In this document: positions 7,727-18,918 of the stretch, in pieces
How positions within the stretch are numbered: position 1 is the stretch's first letter
Layout: each line of letters begins with the position of its first letter
Assembly: GCF_000175615.1 (NCBI RefSeq)
Contig: NZ_ACVO01000015.1
Location: forward strand, 1 to 64,000
Source: Rothia mucilaginosa ATCC 25296
Lineage (GTDB): Bacteria; Actinomycetota; Actinomycetes; Actinomycetales; Micrococcaceae
Reading direction: 5' to 3'
Length of the DNA: 64,000 nucleotides
Program-made: the position numbers and the translations under genes
Notes under the pieces: model-generated
Seen by the model: only the letters and a program-made list of their open reading frames with translations
What the model was told of the DNA's origin: nothing
The model's database searches: none

Positions 7727-9736
7727 ATGTCTGATCTGATCACCGCAGATCTCGTCCTGCTGGACGAGAACCTCGGCGAGACCCGATTCGACGTAATTGC
7801 CAAGCTCGCCCAGGCAGTCGTAAATGCCGGACGCGCTACCGACTTCGAGCAGCTCTACGCGGCTGCCGAGGCACGCGAATCCAAGACCGACACCGGTATC
7901 CCCGGCGGTATTGCGATTCCGCACTGCCGTAGCGCCGCCGTCACCGAGCCGACCCTGGCAATGGCACGCCCCAACCCGGCAGTTTCCTTCGGTGCAAAGG
8001 ACGGCCCCGCCGACCTGATTTTCTTCATTGCTGCACCCGATGGCGCTGACCAGGCCCACCTGAAGCTGCTCTCCACCCTGGCACGCTCCCTGATGAAGAA
8101 GAGCTTCACTGCGTCCCTGCGCGAAGCCTCCTCGGCTGAAGAGATCGTTGAGCTGGTTAACGGTGCGCTCGGCGTGGGCGAGAAGAAGGCAGAGGCTAAG
8201 CCCGCCGAGGCTGCGCCCGCCGCCGCACCTGCCACCTCCGCTCAGAAAACCCCCGCTGCTTCGGCTCCGGTGAAGAAGATTGTTGCTGTGACCGCATGCC
8301 CCACCGGTATCGCTCACACCTACATGGCTGCGGACGCCCTCAAGTACGCTGCTGAAGAGCTCGGCTACGACCTGAAGGTTGAAACTCAGGGCTCCTCGGG
8401 TAATGAGAAGCTGACTCAGGCTGATATTGACGCCGCAGACGCCGTGATTTTCGCGGTGTCCGTGAACGTGCGTGAGCGTAACCGCTTCGCGGGTAAGCCC
8501 TTCGTTGAGTCTCCCGTCAAGCGCGGTATTGACGAGCCTAAGGAAATGATTGCGGAGGCTCTGGCTGAGGCCGAGAACCCCAACGGTGCACGCGTTGCCG
8601 CTGCCGCATCCAGCGGTGAGGACAGCGCAGGCGCTACCGAAGGCGCTTGGGGCTCGCGCATCTACAAAGCTGTGATGACCGGTATCTCCTACATGATTCC
8701 GTTCGTTGCCGCCGGCGGTATTCTGGTTGCCCTGGGCTTCGTTTTCGAGGCAATTACGGTGCCGAACCTTGGTGATGTGAACACCAAGGCGATTCTCGAC
8801 TCGGCAACCCTGTTCAACCTCGGTGATGTGCACTGGACCCTGTACCTGGGTGCTGTTCTGCAGACCATCGGTGGTTTCGGTCTGAGCCTGATGGTTCCGG
8901 CTCTTGCCGCGTACATTGCGTACGGTTTGGCTCAGCGTCCCGGTATTGCTCCGGGCTTCATCGCCGGTTCGGTGGCTCTTGCGGTGAACGCGGGCTTCCT
9001 TGGCGGTATTGTTGGCGGTATTCTCGCCGGTCTGATTGCGTACGCTCTGGGCACCCTGAAGCTGCCCCGCTGGCTTGGCTCGATGATGCCCGTGGTCATC
9101 ACCCCGCTGGTGACTTCTCTGGTTGCCGGCCTGGCAATGTACCTGTTGCTCGGTGCGCCCCTGGCGTGGGTTATGACCACCCTGCAGGATTGGCTGACCT
9201 CCATGTCTGGTGGTTCCGCTCTGCTGCTGGGCCTAATCCTGGGCGCTATGATGGCTTCTGACCTGGGTGGCCCCATCAACAAGGCTGCTTACCTCTTCGC
9301 AACCGCTGGCCTGTCCTCGGGTGCGACCGTGAACCAGGAAATCATGGCTGCCGTCATTATTTCCGGTATGGTTCCGCCGCTGGCTATGGCTCTGGCAACC
9401 ACCCTGCGTCCCAAGCTGTTCAACGAGAACGAGCGTGAGAACGGTAAAGCTGCGTGGCTGCTGGGTGCATCCTTCATCTCTGAGGGTGCTATTCCCTTCG
9501 CTTCGGCTGACCCGGCTCGCGTGATTCCTTCGACCATTGTTGGTGGCGCTATTGCCGGTGCAATCTCTATGGGTGCGCACGTGGCTTCCCCGGCTCCGCA
9601 CGGTGGTATTTGGATTATTGGTCTGGCGCAGAACCCGCTGATGTTCCTGGCGGCTGTTGTTGCCGGTACCGTTGTTTCGGCGCTGCTGTACGTGGTGCTG
9701 AAGTCTTTGGGTGCCCGCTCTAAGGTATCCGCATAA
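7727..9736 (+). CDS. fruA: Fructose-specific PTS permease, fused EIIA-EIIB-EIIC
   Basis: A 669-residue fructose transporter that imports fructose and phosphorylates it to fructose 1-phosphate. EIIA (about 1-150) carries the phosphorylated His66 in GIAIPHCRS. An Ala/Pro-rich linker follows. EIIB (about 183-285) carries Cys191 in VTACPTGIAHTYMA. EIIC (about 310-660) has around nine to ten membrane helices, with GGPINKAAY and SEGAIPFA motifs of the fructose/mannitol family. The A-B-C order is common in actinobacteria. Phosphate comes from PtsI and HPr encoded just downstream, and the product is the substrate of FruK upstream. A GAGGAG-type ribosome binding site precedes the ATG. Confidence 0.95.
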   Translation: MSDLITADLVLLDENLGETRFDVIAKLAQAVVNAGRATDFEQLYAAAEARESKTDTGIPGGIAIPHCRSAAVTEPTLAMARPNPAVSFGAKDGPADLIFFIAAPDGADQAHLKLLSTLARSLMKKSFTASLREASSAEEIVELVNGALGVGEKKAEAKPAEAAPAAAPATSAQKTPAASAPVKKIVAVTACPTGIAHTYMAADALKYAAEELGYDLKVETQGSSGNEKLTQADIDAADAVIFAVSVNVRERNRFAGKPFVESPVKRGIDEPKEMIAEALAEAENPNGARVAAAASSGEDSAGATEGAWGSRIYKAVMTGISYMIPFVAAGGILVALGFVFEAITVPNLGDVNTKAILDSATLFNLGDVHWTLYLGAVLQTIGGFGLSLMVPALAAYIAYGLAQRPGIAPGFIAGSVALAVNAGFLGGIVGGILAGLIAYALGTLKLPRWLGSMMPVVITPLVTSLVAGLAMYLLLGAPLAWVMTTLQDWLTSMSGGSALLLGLILGAMMASDLGGPINKAAYLFATAGLSSGATVNQEIMAAVIISGMVPPLAMALATTLRPKLFNENERENGKAAWLLGASFISEGAIPFASADPARVIPSTIVGGAIAGAISMGAHVASPAPHGGIWIIGLAQNPLMFLAAVVAGTVVSALLYVVLKSLGARSKVSA

Positions 9737-9836
9737 AGGCCGTATAACCTCACCTTCATTTGATCGTCTGTTTGCAGGCGTGAGCGTGAAAAAACACGTT
9801 ACACTGTAGACAAACCACAGATAGGACATGAACTCT

Positions 9837-11531
9837 ATGACTACCTACAAGGGCGTCGGCGTATACGCCGGCCGCGTTATTGGCCCCGTTCTTCAGATGC
9901 CTAAGCCCATCGAGGAACCCAAGGATGGTCTGCGTCTGAGCGGCGAGACCGCTGAGGCTGCAGCGCAGCGCATCAAGGACGCTTCGGTCCGCGTGAAGGA
10001 AGACCTGCTCGCTCGTGCAGAGCACGCCAGCCGTGACGGCAAGGCTGTTCTGAAGTCCACCTCTCAGATGGCTACCGACCGTGCACTGATTAAGAGCGCT
10101 ATCAAGCTGGTTGAGACTCAGGAGATGGCGCCCGAGCGCGCAATTTGGGAGGCTGCAACCTCCTTCGCAGACCAGATGGCTGCCCTGGGTGGCTACATGG
10201 CTGAGCGCGTCACCGACATCCACGACGTGCGTGCCCGCATCGTTGCTGAGCTGACCGGCCAGCAGGCTCCCGGCATCCCCGTTTCTGATGAGCCGTTCAT
10301 CCTGGCTGCTATTGACTTGGCACCGGCTGATACCGCGACTCTGGACCCCGAGAAGGTTATCGCTCTGATTACCTCTGATGGTGGCCCCCAGGCACACACC
10401 GCTATTCTGGCTCGCGGCCTGGGTCTGCCCGCTATTGTGGCGGCTAAGGGCGTGACCGAGATTGCTGACGGCACCGTCGTCTACGTGGAATCCAACGAAG
10501 GCATCGTTGATACCGAGCCGACTGACGCTGACCGTGAGGCAGCAATCAAGTACGCAAACCGTAAGCCCGTCGCTGACTTTGACGGTCAGGGTGTGCTGGC
10601 TGACGGCACCCGTGTTGAGCTGTACGCAAACGTTGGTGACGGCAAGTCCGCTGAGAAGGCTGCAAGCCTGAAGGCTGAGGGTGTTGGCCTGCTGCGCACC
10701 GAGTTCGGCTTCCTGGGCCACGACTCTGAACCTTCTATCGAGACTCAGGCTAAGACCTACAAGTCCGTGTTTGACGCATTCCCCGGCAAGCACATTGTGG
10801 TTCGTACCCTGGACGCTGGTGCTGACAAGCCCCTGCCGTTCCTGAACGTGAACCCCGAAGAGAACCCCGCACTGGGTGTTCGTGGCTTCCGTACTGACTG
10901 GACCGTTCCGGGCGTTCTGACCCGCCAGCTGGAGGCTATCAAGGCTGCTTCTGAGGACTCCGACGCTGACATCTGGGTTATGGCTCCGATGATTTCGACC
11001 ACTTCCGAGGCACGCAACTTCGCGAACATGCTCAAGGAGATCGGCCTGCCCGTTCACGGTGTGATGGTTGAGACCCCCGCAGCTGTGATGAACGCTGAGG
11101 CTATCCTGGGCGAGGTCGACTTCGTGTCCATCGGCACCAACGACCTGACCCAGTACACCATGGCGGCTGACCGTCTGCTGGGCGACCTGGCGCACCTGAA
11201 CAACCCCTGGCAGCCTGCAGTGCTGAAGATGATCAAGATGACTGTTGAGGGTGCTCAGCGTGCATCGGTCACCGCGGGTAAGAAGAAGTACGTGAGCGTC
11301 TGTGGTGAGGCTGCGGCTGACCCGGCTCTGGCTGTTGTTCTGATTGGTCTGGGTGTTGACACCCTGTCCATGAACGCTGGCGCTATCCCCGCTGTGGCTG
11401 CGGTTCTGAAGTCCGTGACCAAGGAGAAGGCACAGCAGATTGCGGCTATCGCTCTGCAGCAGATTTCTTCTGCTGAGGCGAAGGAGAGCGCACGCAAGGC
11501 TCTGCCGATTCTGGACGAGCTGGGCCTCTAA
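9837..11531 (+). CDS. ptsI: PTS enzyme I, phosphoenolpyruvate-protein phosphotransferase
   Basis: About 564 residues. Enzyme I takes phosphate from phosphoenolpyruvate and passes it to HPr, feeding all PTS permeases. The active-site His is in GGPQAHTAILARGLGLPA (about residue 187). The C-terminal TIM-barrel PEP-binding domain has GVGLLRTEFGFL, the conserved IGTNDLTQYTMAADR and the Cys in VSVCGEAAADP. Two starts are possible: ATG 9828 has AGGA only one base away, while ATG 9837 has it about ten bases away, so I prefer 9837. It lies 100 bases after fruA and is separated from ptsH by a terminator and a new promoter. Confidence 0.93.
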   Translation: MTTYKGVGVYAGRVIGPVLQMPKPIEEPKDGLRLSGETAEAAAQRIKDASVRVKEDLLARAEHASRDGKAVLKSTSQMATDRALIKSAIKLVETQEMAPERAIWEAATSFADQMAALGGYMAERVTDIHDVRARIVAELTGQQAPGIPVSDEPFILAAIDLAPADTATLDPEKVIALITSDGGPQAHTAILARGLGLPAIVAAKGVTEIADGTVVYVESNEGIVDTEPTDADREAAIKYANRKPVADFDGQGVLADGTRVELYANVGDGKSAEKAASLKAEGVGLLRTEFGFLGHDSEPSIETQAKTYKSVFDAFPGKHIVVRTLDAGADKPLPFLNVNPEENPALGVRGFRTDWTVPGVLTRQLEAIKAASEDSDADIWVMAPMISTTSEARNFANMLKEIGLPVHGVMVETPAAVMNAEAILGEVDFVSIGTNDLTQYTMAADRLLGDLAHLNNPWQPAVLKMIKMTVEGAQRASVTAGKKKYVSVCGEAAADPALAVVLIGLGVDTLSMNAGAIPAVAAVLKSVTKEKAQQIAAIALQQISSAEAKESARKALPILDELGL

Positions 11532-11600
11532 GCCTTAAAACGATTTCGGGGCTGCCTGCCGCTTCTTGATGGGGTGTGCTGGGCGGTGCCTGAGTCCATG

Positions 11601-11645
11601 AAAATGCCGGGTGTAGAGTTTTATTTCTGCATCCGGCATTTTTTG
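11601..11645 (+). terminator. Intrinsic terminator after ptsI
   Basis: A 16-bp stem (11601-11616 with 11627-11642, two G-U type pairs) ends in a run of six T. Confidence 0.9.
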
Positions 11646-11648
11646 TAC

Positions 11649-11676
11649 TTGTTAGCGTATGGCTGAACGGTACAAT
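11649..11676 (+). promoter_or_regulatory. Candidate ptsH promoter
   Basis: TTGTTA at 11649 and TACAAT at 11671 are spaced by 16 bases, just after the ptsI terminator and about 90 bases before ptsH. HPr can therefore be made independently of enzyme I. Confidence 0.55.
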
Positions 11677-11764
11677 TTATAGAGTAAGGGCGGGTCCTGA
11701 AGCGCCCCGTTCATTTAGAATAGGTACTGATATATTTCGGTTCCTTGATCAAAGGAGAAACATA

Positions 11765-12043
11765 ATGGCAGAGCGCGAAGCCACTATTGCAAGCCGTGTT
11801 GGCCTGCACGCACGTCCGGCAGCTATCTTCGCTGAGGCAGCTGGCGACCTCCCCGTCGAGGTCACCATCGCAGCTAAGGGCGAGCCCGCAGATGAGGCTA
11901 TGGACGCTGCATCGATTCTGTCCCTGATGTCCCTGGGCGCAAAGCACGGCGACGTTGTTGTCCTGCGCGCTGAGGGTGAAGGTGCTGAAGAGGCTCTGGA
12001 CTCGCTGGTTAAGATCCTCGAGACCGACCACGACGCTGAGTAA
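11765..12043 (+). CDS. ptsH: Phosphocarrier protein HPr
   Basis: A 92-residue HPr. His15 in SRVGLHARPAA is the residue phosphorylated by enzyme I. The region around residue 50 (AASILSLMSLGAKHGD) corresponds to the regulatory Ser46 loop of Firmicutes HPr. No HPr kinase is visible in the window, so its phosphorylation there is not supported. A strong ribosome binding site AAAGGAGAAAC precedes the ATG. The gene has its own promoter and terminator although it follows ptsI directly. Confidence 0.96.
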   Translation: MAEREATIASRVGLHARPAAIFAEAAGDLPVEVTIAAKGEPADEAMDAASILSLMSLGAKHGDVVVLRAEGEGAEEALDSLVKILETDHDAE

Positions 12044-12115
12044 TTGACTTTCGCCTCTGAAGTGACCCCGAGCGGTGCGCTTCGGATGCTGTGAAGGCTA
12101 CAGCCTTAAAGCGTG

Positions 12116-12151
12116 AATATCCCGTCACTTCGGTGGCGGGATATTTTTTTT
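12116..12151 (+). terminator. Intrinsic terminator after ptsH
   Basis: The stem AATATCCCGTCAC / GTGGCGGGATATT is closed by a TTCG tetraloop and followed by eight T. Confidence 0.95.
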
Positions 12152-12460
12152 GTTATGAATAATTCATTTCTTATTGAGGTGCGAGTGGGGGTAGGTGGGG
12201 GATATTTCTCTGCAAATCTTAATGTACATATAACCTTTATTTTTCCTCGAAAATAGCTCTAGAAATATCTCCCAAAATATCTTCTGTACAGTAGTGACCT
12301 GGATTTCTCTTCATATCAATGAACCTTTCTGCCGTAAGTTCCGCAGAGCGCTTTTGCTCACAAAATCACCGGGCAGAAAAGTGATATTTCTGCTCTTCAG
12401 TGCTACCGCAGAATCGTGCCCTTGTTAGACTAAAAAGGCACTGTCTATCTGGGAGGGACA
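12152..12460. promoter_or_regulatory. AT-rich gene-free region upstream of thrE-like gene
   Basis: No credible gene lies here. The stretch is clearly richer in A and T than its surroundings and presumably carries the promoter of the exporter gene. It contains the 21-base inverted repeat GCAGAAA-(7)-TTTCTGC at 12373-12393, and a looser TTCTGC...GCAGA pair at about 12328-12347. These could be sites for one dimeric regulator. Confidence 0.4.
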
Positions 12461-14605
12461 TTGGCAGAATCGAGGAACACCCCCGCGACCCCCACATCGC
12501 GGGAAGCTTCGCATGCAGGCGAAGCAAACACTGCCGCAACGGAAGGAAGCGAGCAGAATACCACCGCGGGCTACATCGCCGGCAAACGCGGTTTTCCCCT
12601 GGTTTCACTAGACCAGGTCACCGACGAGAAATTGCGCCGCGTGCTGGCTCAGCATGCCGCCTCCGCGAAGAACCCCGAGGGCACCGTTAAGGCAGAAGCA
12701 GTGAGTGAGGTGCTCCAGGAAGCTGCTGCCGACATGGGCATTACCCCGCAGGAGACCGCAGAGCCCGATTGTGGCCCGGAACTGTGCCCCCACGAGCACG
12801 ATCATGGGGCGCGCACCGTCATTGACCCCTCCCTCGTGCCTGATGACGACCTGGATGCGTACCGTGAGGACCCTAACCCCGTCACATCCAGCAACTTGGT
12901 AACTGAGGCGGCGCTGACTCGCCCCTCCCAGCCGGTGCCCATGACCGGCATGATTCCGCAGGTGCCCAACTCTCACGCAGCCCGCCGCTTTGGCGCGGAT
13001 CCTACCGCAAGGCCGAAGACCGGGCCTGTCTCGATGCCCACCACCTCCGTACCGCTGGTTGAGGGCGGCTCTCGCGGCCTGTTTGGGCGCGGTAGCGGTG
13101 GTCGCTGGGGTTCGCGTCGCTTCCGCTCCTTCGTGCGCACTGAGGAGGCGGCACCCGCCGCCCCGCGCGGTGCCCAGCGCATCGCGCAGCGCCAGTTCGT
13201 GCCGACGATCCGCTCTGAGGAGCATGAGCGCCGTGAGGCGTTCCGCCGTGAGAAGGAGTACGCCCGCGATACTCTGAACTTCACCCTGCGCCTGGCGGAG
13301 GCGATGTTCCACTACGGTGCGGACGCAATGGACGTGGACTCGGCGATTATTGCGGTCTCTTCGGCGTACGGGCTGGACTCGGTGGAAGTCGATATTACGA
13401 ACCAGTCGGTGACCATCAACTACACGTCGGACCCCGATATTTACATGGAGTCCCGCATCGCCAAGCGCAATGCGAACGCTGACGAGCGCTTTACCCACAC
13501 CCTGGTGCGTGTGGTTCGTTCCTCTACGGAGAACTACGAGGCGCTTTCTGAGGTGTACGGCCTAATCTACAAGATTACTCGCGGTGGTATGACCCTGGAA
13601 ATGGCTGATTTGAAGCTGAACCAGATTACCCACCGACCCAAGCCGTTCCCGCCTCTGGTGGTGTGGTTGGCGAACCTGGCGTGTGCCGGAACCCTAACGG
13701 CGGCGCTGGGTGCAAGTTTTGCGACGGCGTTGAGTGCGGCGATTATTTTTATTCCGGTGTACCTGCTGATTCAGTGGTTGAGTTCGATTGGTATTCCGGC
13801 GTTCTTTCGTATGGCTGCTAGTGCGGGTCTGATGACCTTCTTGGCGATTTGGCTGGGCGGTGAGGGATCCATTCTTTCGGTGTTGCAGCGTCAGGGGGAG
13901 GCGATTTCGGCGCCTCTGGTGGTGGCTGCGGGCATGATTATGTTCTTGCCGACTCCGCGCCTGGTGGGTGCCGTGCAGGACGCGATTAATGGCTTCCCGG
14001 TGACGGCTGCGGGTCGTTTCGTGTCTACGGGCATGAGCTTCTTGGGTCTGGTGGTTGGCATTGCGACCGCGGTGAGTGCGATCAATATTTTCAACGGCCC
14101 GACCCTGGATATTGAGCAGCTGCGTTTTGAGCCGACGACCCCGCTGGTGGCGTCGTTCTTCTTCCTGGTGGCGATTGCGACCTTTGCGATTACCTTGCAG
14201 ACGAAGCTGGTGAAGGTCGGGTGGCTGATGGTCATCACGGGCTGCGGTCTGGCGGCGTATTACGGTTATGAGTTGCTGGCTGGCCCGAGTACGGGCCGCG
14301 GTCCGACGGCGTGTGCGGCGGTTGTGATTGGTGCGTTGAGCACGTATTTTGCGTACCGTCTGCATGTGCCTCAGGCGATCTTCTCGATTCCGGCGATTAC
14401 GTTCTTGCTGCCGGGTCTGTCGTTCTTCCGTGGCATGTATCTGTTGACGGTTGAGACGGACGTGATTCTGGGTATGCAGAATATGATTACGGCGGTTTCG
14501 ATTGTGGTGGCGATGGCTTCGGGTGTTGCGTTGGGTAATTACACGATGCAGTATGCGCTACAGCGTTTTACGACTCCGAGGAACGTGGAACCGGCGGATT
14601 CTTAG
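12461..14605 (+). CDS. Threonine/serine exporter of the ThrE family with long N-terminal region
   Basis: A 714-residue membrane protein. Residues about 265-500 form the ThrE domain (DUF1212), beginning LNFTLRLAEAMFHYGADAMDVDSAIIAVSSAYG and ending in membrane helices. Residues about 560-700 form the second membrane domain (ThrE_2/DUF3815). About ten helices are visible in all. Corynebacterium ThrE, which exports L-threonine and L-serine, is roughly 490 residues, so this protein has an extra ~200-residue hydrophilic N-terminus rich in Ala, Glu, Pro and Arg with no recognisable domain. The start is TTG at 12461, preceded by GGGAGGGAC. Substrate assignment is by family only. Confidence 0.85.
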   Translation: MAESRNTPATPTSREASHAGEANTAATEGSEQNTTAGYIAGKRGFPLVSLDQVTDEKLRRVLAQHAASAKNPEGTVKAEAVSEVLQEAAADMGITPQETAEPDCGPELCPHEHDHGARTVIDPSLVPDDDLDAYREDPNPVTSSNLVTEAALTRPSQPVPMTGMIPQVPNSHAARRFGADPTARPKTGPVSMPTTSVPLVEGGSRGLFGRGSGGRWGSRRFRSFVRTEEAAPAAPRGAQRIAQRQFVPTIRSEEHERREAFRREKEYARDTLNFTLRLAEAMFHYGADAMDVDSAIIAVSSAYGLDSVEVDITNQSVTINYTSDPDIYMESRIAKRNANADERFTHTLVRVVRSSTENYEALSEVYGLIYKITRGGMTLEMADLKLNQITHRPKPFPPLVVWLANLACAGTLTAALGASFATALSAAIIFIPVYLLIQWLSSIGIPAFFRMAASAGLMTFLAIWLGGEGSILSVLQRQGEAISAPLVVAAGMIMFLPTPRLVGAVQDAINGFPVTAAGRFVSTGMSFLGLVVGIATAVSAINIFNGPTLDIEQLRFEPTTPLVASFFFLVAIATFAITLQTKLVKVGWLMVITGCGLAAYYGYELLAGPSTGRGPTACAAVVIGALSTYFAYRLHVPQAIFSIPAITFLLPGLSFFRGMYLLTVETDVILGMQNMITAVSIVVAMASGVALGNYTMQYALQRFTTPRNVEPADS

Positions 14606-14649
14606 CCCTTTTTCAAGGTATATAGCCAATATTGCATATATTGGTGGCG

Positions 14650-14697
14650 AAAAAGGGGCGGTAGCTTGCGAGTTCAACTCACAAGCTACCGCCCCTT
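14650..14697 (-). terminator. Intrinsic terminator of ung (minus strand)
   Basis: A 20-bp stem with one mismatch (14653-14672 with 14678-14697). On the minus strand it ends in TTTTTC. It also lies just after thrE on the plus strand and could act there, although without a T run. Confidence 0.85.
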
Positions 14698-14743
14698 CAC
14701 TACGCCCAATGCGCCAGCTCTCATACTGGCTCATGTGCTGCGC

Positions 14744-15415
14744 CTAGCGGACCGTCCAATCCACCGGCTCAGCACCCTGCTGCACCAGCAGGGAATTTAC
14801 GGTCGAAAACGGGCGCGAACCAAAGAAACCACGACGAGCAGATAGCGGCGAAGGATGCGCCGACTCCACGCTCGGGTACGGCTGCAACATGGGTGCGCAC
14901 TTGCGCGCATCCGCACCCCACAGCAGACCCACCAGCGGCTGATTACGCGCCACCAGTGCACGGATGGCGCACTCGGTAATCTCCTCCCAACCCTTGCCGC
15001 GGTGCGAACCCGCATCAGACTCGCGCACCGTCAAAACCCTGTTGAGCAGCATGACGCCCTCATCAGCCCAACAGGACAGGTCGCCGTGATCAGCCGGGGC
15101 GATACCCAGATCGTCTTCAAGTTCCTTGTAAATATTGTTCAGCGAACGAGGTAGCGGCATACCGCGGTGCACCGAGAACGACAGACCCATCGCATTGCCC
15201 GGAGTAGGGTAGGGGTCCTGGCCAATAATGAGGACCTTCACCCCGCTCATCGGGCGGCGGAACGCATTGAAAATATCGGCGGCAGGCGGGAAAGTACGGT
15301 AGTCCGCCGCGTGCTCCTCACGCAGGAAAGCGCCCATGGCGTGAATCTGCTCTTCGACGGGGGCGAGTGCTGCCGCCCAATCCTCGCTCATAATGCTGCT
15401 GAGGGGCTGGTTCAT
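14744..15415 (-). CDS. ung: Uracil-DNA glycosylase, family 1
   Basis: A 223-residue base-excision repair enzyme that removes uracil from DNA. The water-activating loop [17 protein letters not shown] has the catalytic Asp. The uracil-binding [10 protein letters not shown] and the DNA-intercalation motif [18 protein letters not shown] have the second catalytic His. Length and motif order match E. coli Ung. The start at 15415 has a GAGGAG ribosome binding site 5 bases upstream. It stands alone, convergent with the thrE-like gene. Confidence 0.95.
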   Translation of the reverse strand: MNQPLSSIMSEDWAAALAPVEEQIHAMGAFLREEHAADYRTFPPAADIFNAFRRPMSGVKVLIIGQDPYPTPGNAMGLSFSVHRGMPLPRSLNNIYKELEDDLGIAPADHGDLSCWADEGVMLLNRVLTVRESDAGSHRGKGWEEITECAIRALVARNQPLVGLLWGADARKCAPMLQPYPSVESAHPSPLSARRGFFGSRPFSTVNSLLVQQGAEPVDWTVR

Positions 15416-15554
15416 AAATCTCCTCGGGCTGATGCGGCTCCGGCGGTCACGGTGCCGGGCGCGCTGCGGTTACTTCTCTTCTAGACTAGGGGATGACGAA
15501 TACTTGCGGTAGGCGACGCCAACCGCGGCAGACGAGCTGCAGACAGGAGGGAAC

Positions 15555-15842
15555 GTGTCAGAACAGGAACGAGCTGAAACCGCTGAGGCCCAGCCGGAAG
15601 CACAGAACCAGCCGGAGGTAGGGAGCCAACCCGATGGCCTGACCCCGGTGGAGCGCCGCATTCTTGAGGTGGAGCGCCGCCGCTTCAAGCACCAGGGTTC
15701 CAAAGAGAAGGCGATTATCGCCGCCGGATTCACCCCGATTGCCTACTACCAGCGCCTGAACGTGATGCTGGACGATGAGCGGGTACGCGCCGTAGCGCCG
15801 CAGATGATCGACGTTCTGCGCGTCCGCCGAGACGCTGACTAG
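15555..15842 (+). CDS. DUF3263 domain protein
   Basis: A 95-residue protein. Residues 1-28 are acidic and disordered. The rest is the actinobacterial DUF3263 domain, with LTPVERRILEVERRRFKHQG and a second helical block QRLNVMLDDERVRA that reads like a helix-turn-helix. Function is unknown; the pattern suggests a small DNA-binding protein. Start GTG at 15555 is preceded by CAGGAGGGAAC. It is followed by the LytR_C gene on the same strand, as is common in actinobacteria. Confidence 0.85.
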   Translation: MSEQERAETAEAQPEAQNQPEVGSQPDGLTPVERRILEVERRRFKHQGSKEKAIIAAGFTPIAYYQRLNVMLDDERVRAVAPQMIDVLRVRRDAD

Positions 15843-16114
15843 GGGCTCAAACTGGGGGAGTCGTGCGAGCTTTCCAACTCCTGCTTTCAACCCCGCGCAC
15901 CTCAAGTTCAGCTAGAGATTGAACACTGTGCGGTGCCCGTCTCTTTCACAGCCGGTTGCGGGGCGTTCACGTTGGTTCTCGCTAGTTGAGACGGTACTCT
16001 AGGTACTAGAACACCAAGACCGTACCTTCCGTAGCCGCGCGATGCGTCAGCCCATGCGCCAGGCAGGACGGTACGGTACCAGCCGGTAAACAGAGACCCG
16101 TGAAATGAGGATAA

Positions 16115-16705
16115 ATGAGCTACCCCCGCGACGAATTTGACGAGGTAGACGAAAACACCGCCCGCCGCGGAACCTACCGCGCGGTCAATGCTGACCCGGC
16201 AAAGAGCCCCAAGGGTGCCATCCCCCTGGTAGCTGCAGGCGTAGTTGGTCTGCTCATCGGCGGCGCAATGTACGTGTACGCGCCGCGCACCGCCTCCCCG
16301 CAGTATTCGGCGTCCACCGCGAAGAGTAGCTCCGCCCCCGCAAGCGCCTCTGCGTCCTCTGCTCCGGCTAAGGCTTCCGCCTCGGCAAGTGCTACGAAGA
16401 CCGGTCTGGCTGAGTCCATCTCTGTGGCGGTCTACAATGCGGCGGCTCCGGCGGGTAGTGCATCCCGTGCGGCGGCTCTGCTGACCGGCTACACCATCAA
16501 CGAGACGGCAAACTACACGGGTGTGGCACCGGCAACCAGCGTGGTCTACTACGCTGAGGGCTACCAGTCGCAGGCACAGAGCATCGCCTCGAAGCTGGGC
16601 ATTACTCAGGTGCGCCAGGCGACCGCCAACGTTGAGATGGGCAACCACGAGGTCATCGTGATTCTGTCGTCGGATTACACCGCCTCCGCTACTGCCGCGG
16701 AATAG
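16115..16705 (+). CDS. Membrane-anchored LytR C-terminal domain protein
   Basis: A 196-residue protein with a short cytosolic N-terminus, one membrane helix (about residues 37-57), an Ala/Ser-rich linker (60-95) and an extracytoplasmic LytR_C domain (about 105-192; ISVAVYNAAAPAG, then ALLTGYTINETANYTG). LytR_C domains occur behind LCP ligases that attach glycopolymers to peptidoglycan. This protein has no LCP domain, so it is the stand-alone type often encoded next to DUF3263 in actinobacteria. A cell-wall role is likely but not proven. Confidence 0.82.
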   Translation: MSYPRDEFDEVDENTARRGTYRAVNADPAKSPKGAIPLVAAGVVGLLIGGAMYVYAPRTASPQYSASTAKSSSAPASASASSAPAKASASASATKTGLAESISVAVYNAAAPAGSASRAAALLTGYTINETANYTGVAPATSVVYYAEGYQSQAQSIASKLGITQVRQATANVEMGNHEVIVILSSDYTASATAAE

Positions 16706-18689
<1,984 letters not shown>

Positions 18690-18721
18690 TAGAAATTTAT
18701 CCCTGATGGGGTAAATTTCTA
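18690..18721 (+). terminator. Hairpin directly after groEL stop
   Basis: A 14-bp stem (TAGAAATTTATCCC / GGGGTAAATTTCTA) with a TGAT loop starts at the base after the stop codon. No T run follows, so it may act in mRNA stability together with the terminator at 18808. Confidence 0.65.
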
Positions 18722-18807
18722 CGGAATCCGTGGCACGCGAAGCGTGACACGGTGGTGACCTAACGCTGGTACCCAAACCGGCGCAGGTCCACGCATCCGT
18801 ATGAGGC

Positions 18808-18847
18808 GGGGGCGGCTACCCATGAAGGGTGGCCGCCCCCGCTTTTT
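18808..18847 (+). terminator. Intrinsic terminator of groEL
   Basis: The 14-bp stem GGGGGCGGCTACCC / GGGTGGCCGCCCCC, with one G-U pair, is followed by GCTTTTT. Confidence 0.92.
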
Positions 18848-18918
18848 CTGTGCCGTTTGGGCGGTAACTCAAAGAGGCGTTTGCGAGGCGAGGAGGGGGC
18901 AAACGATATGCTGAGAAC

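Noticed and set aside
9756..11195. 479-codon open frame antisense to ptsI
   Set aside because: Shadow of a highly biased gene, with Ser/Leu/His/Gln-rich nonsense composition.
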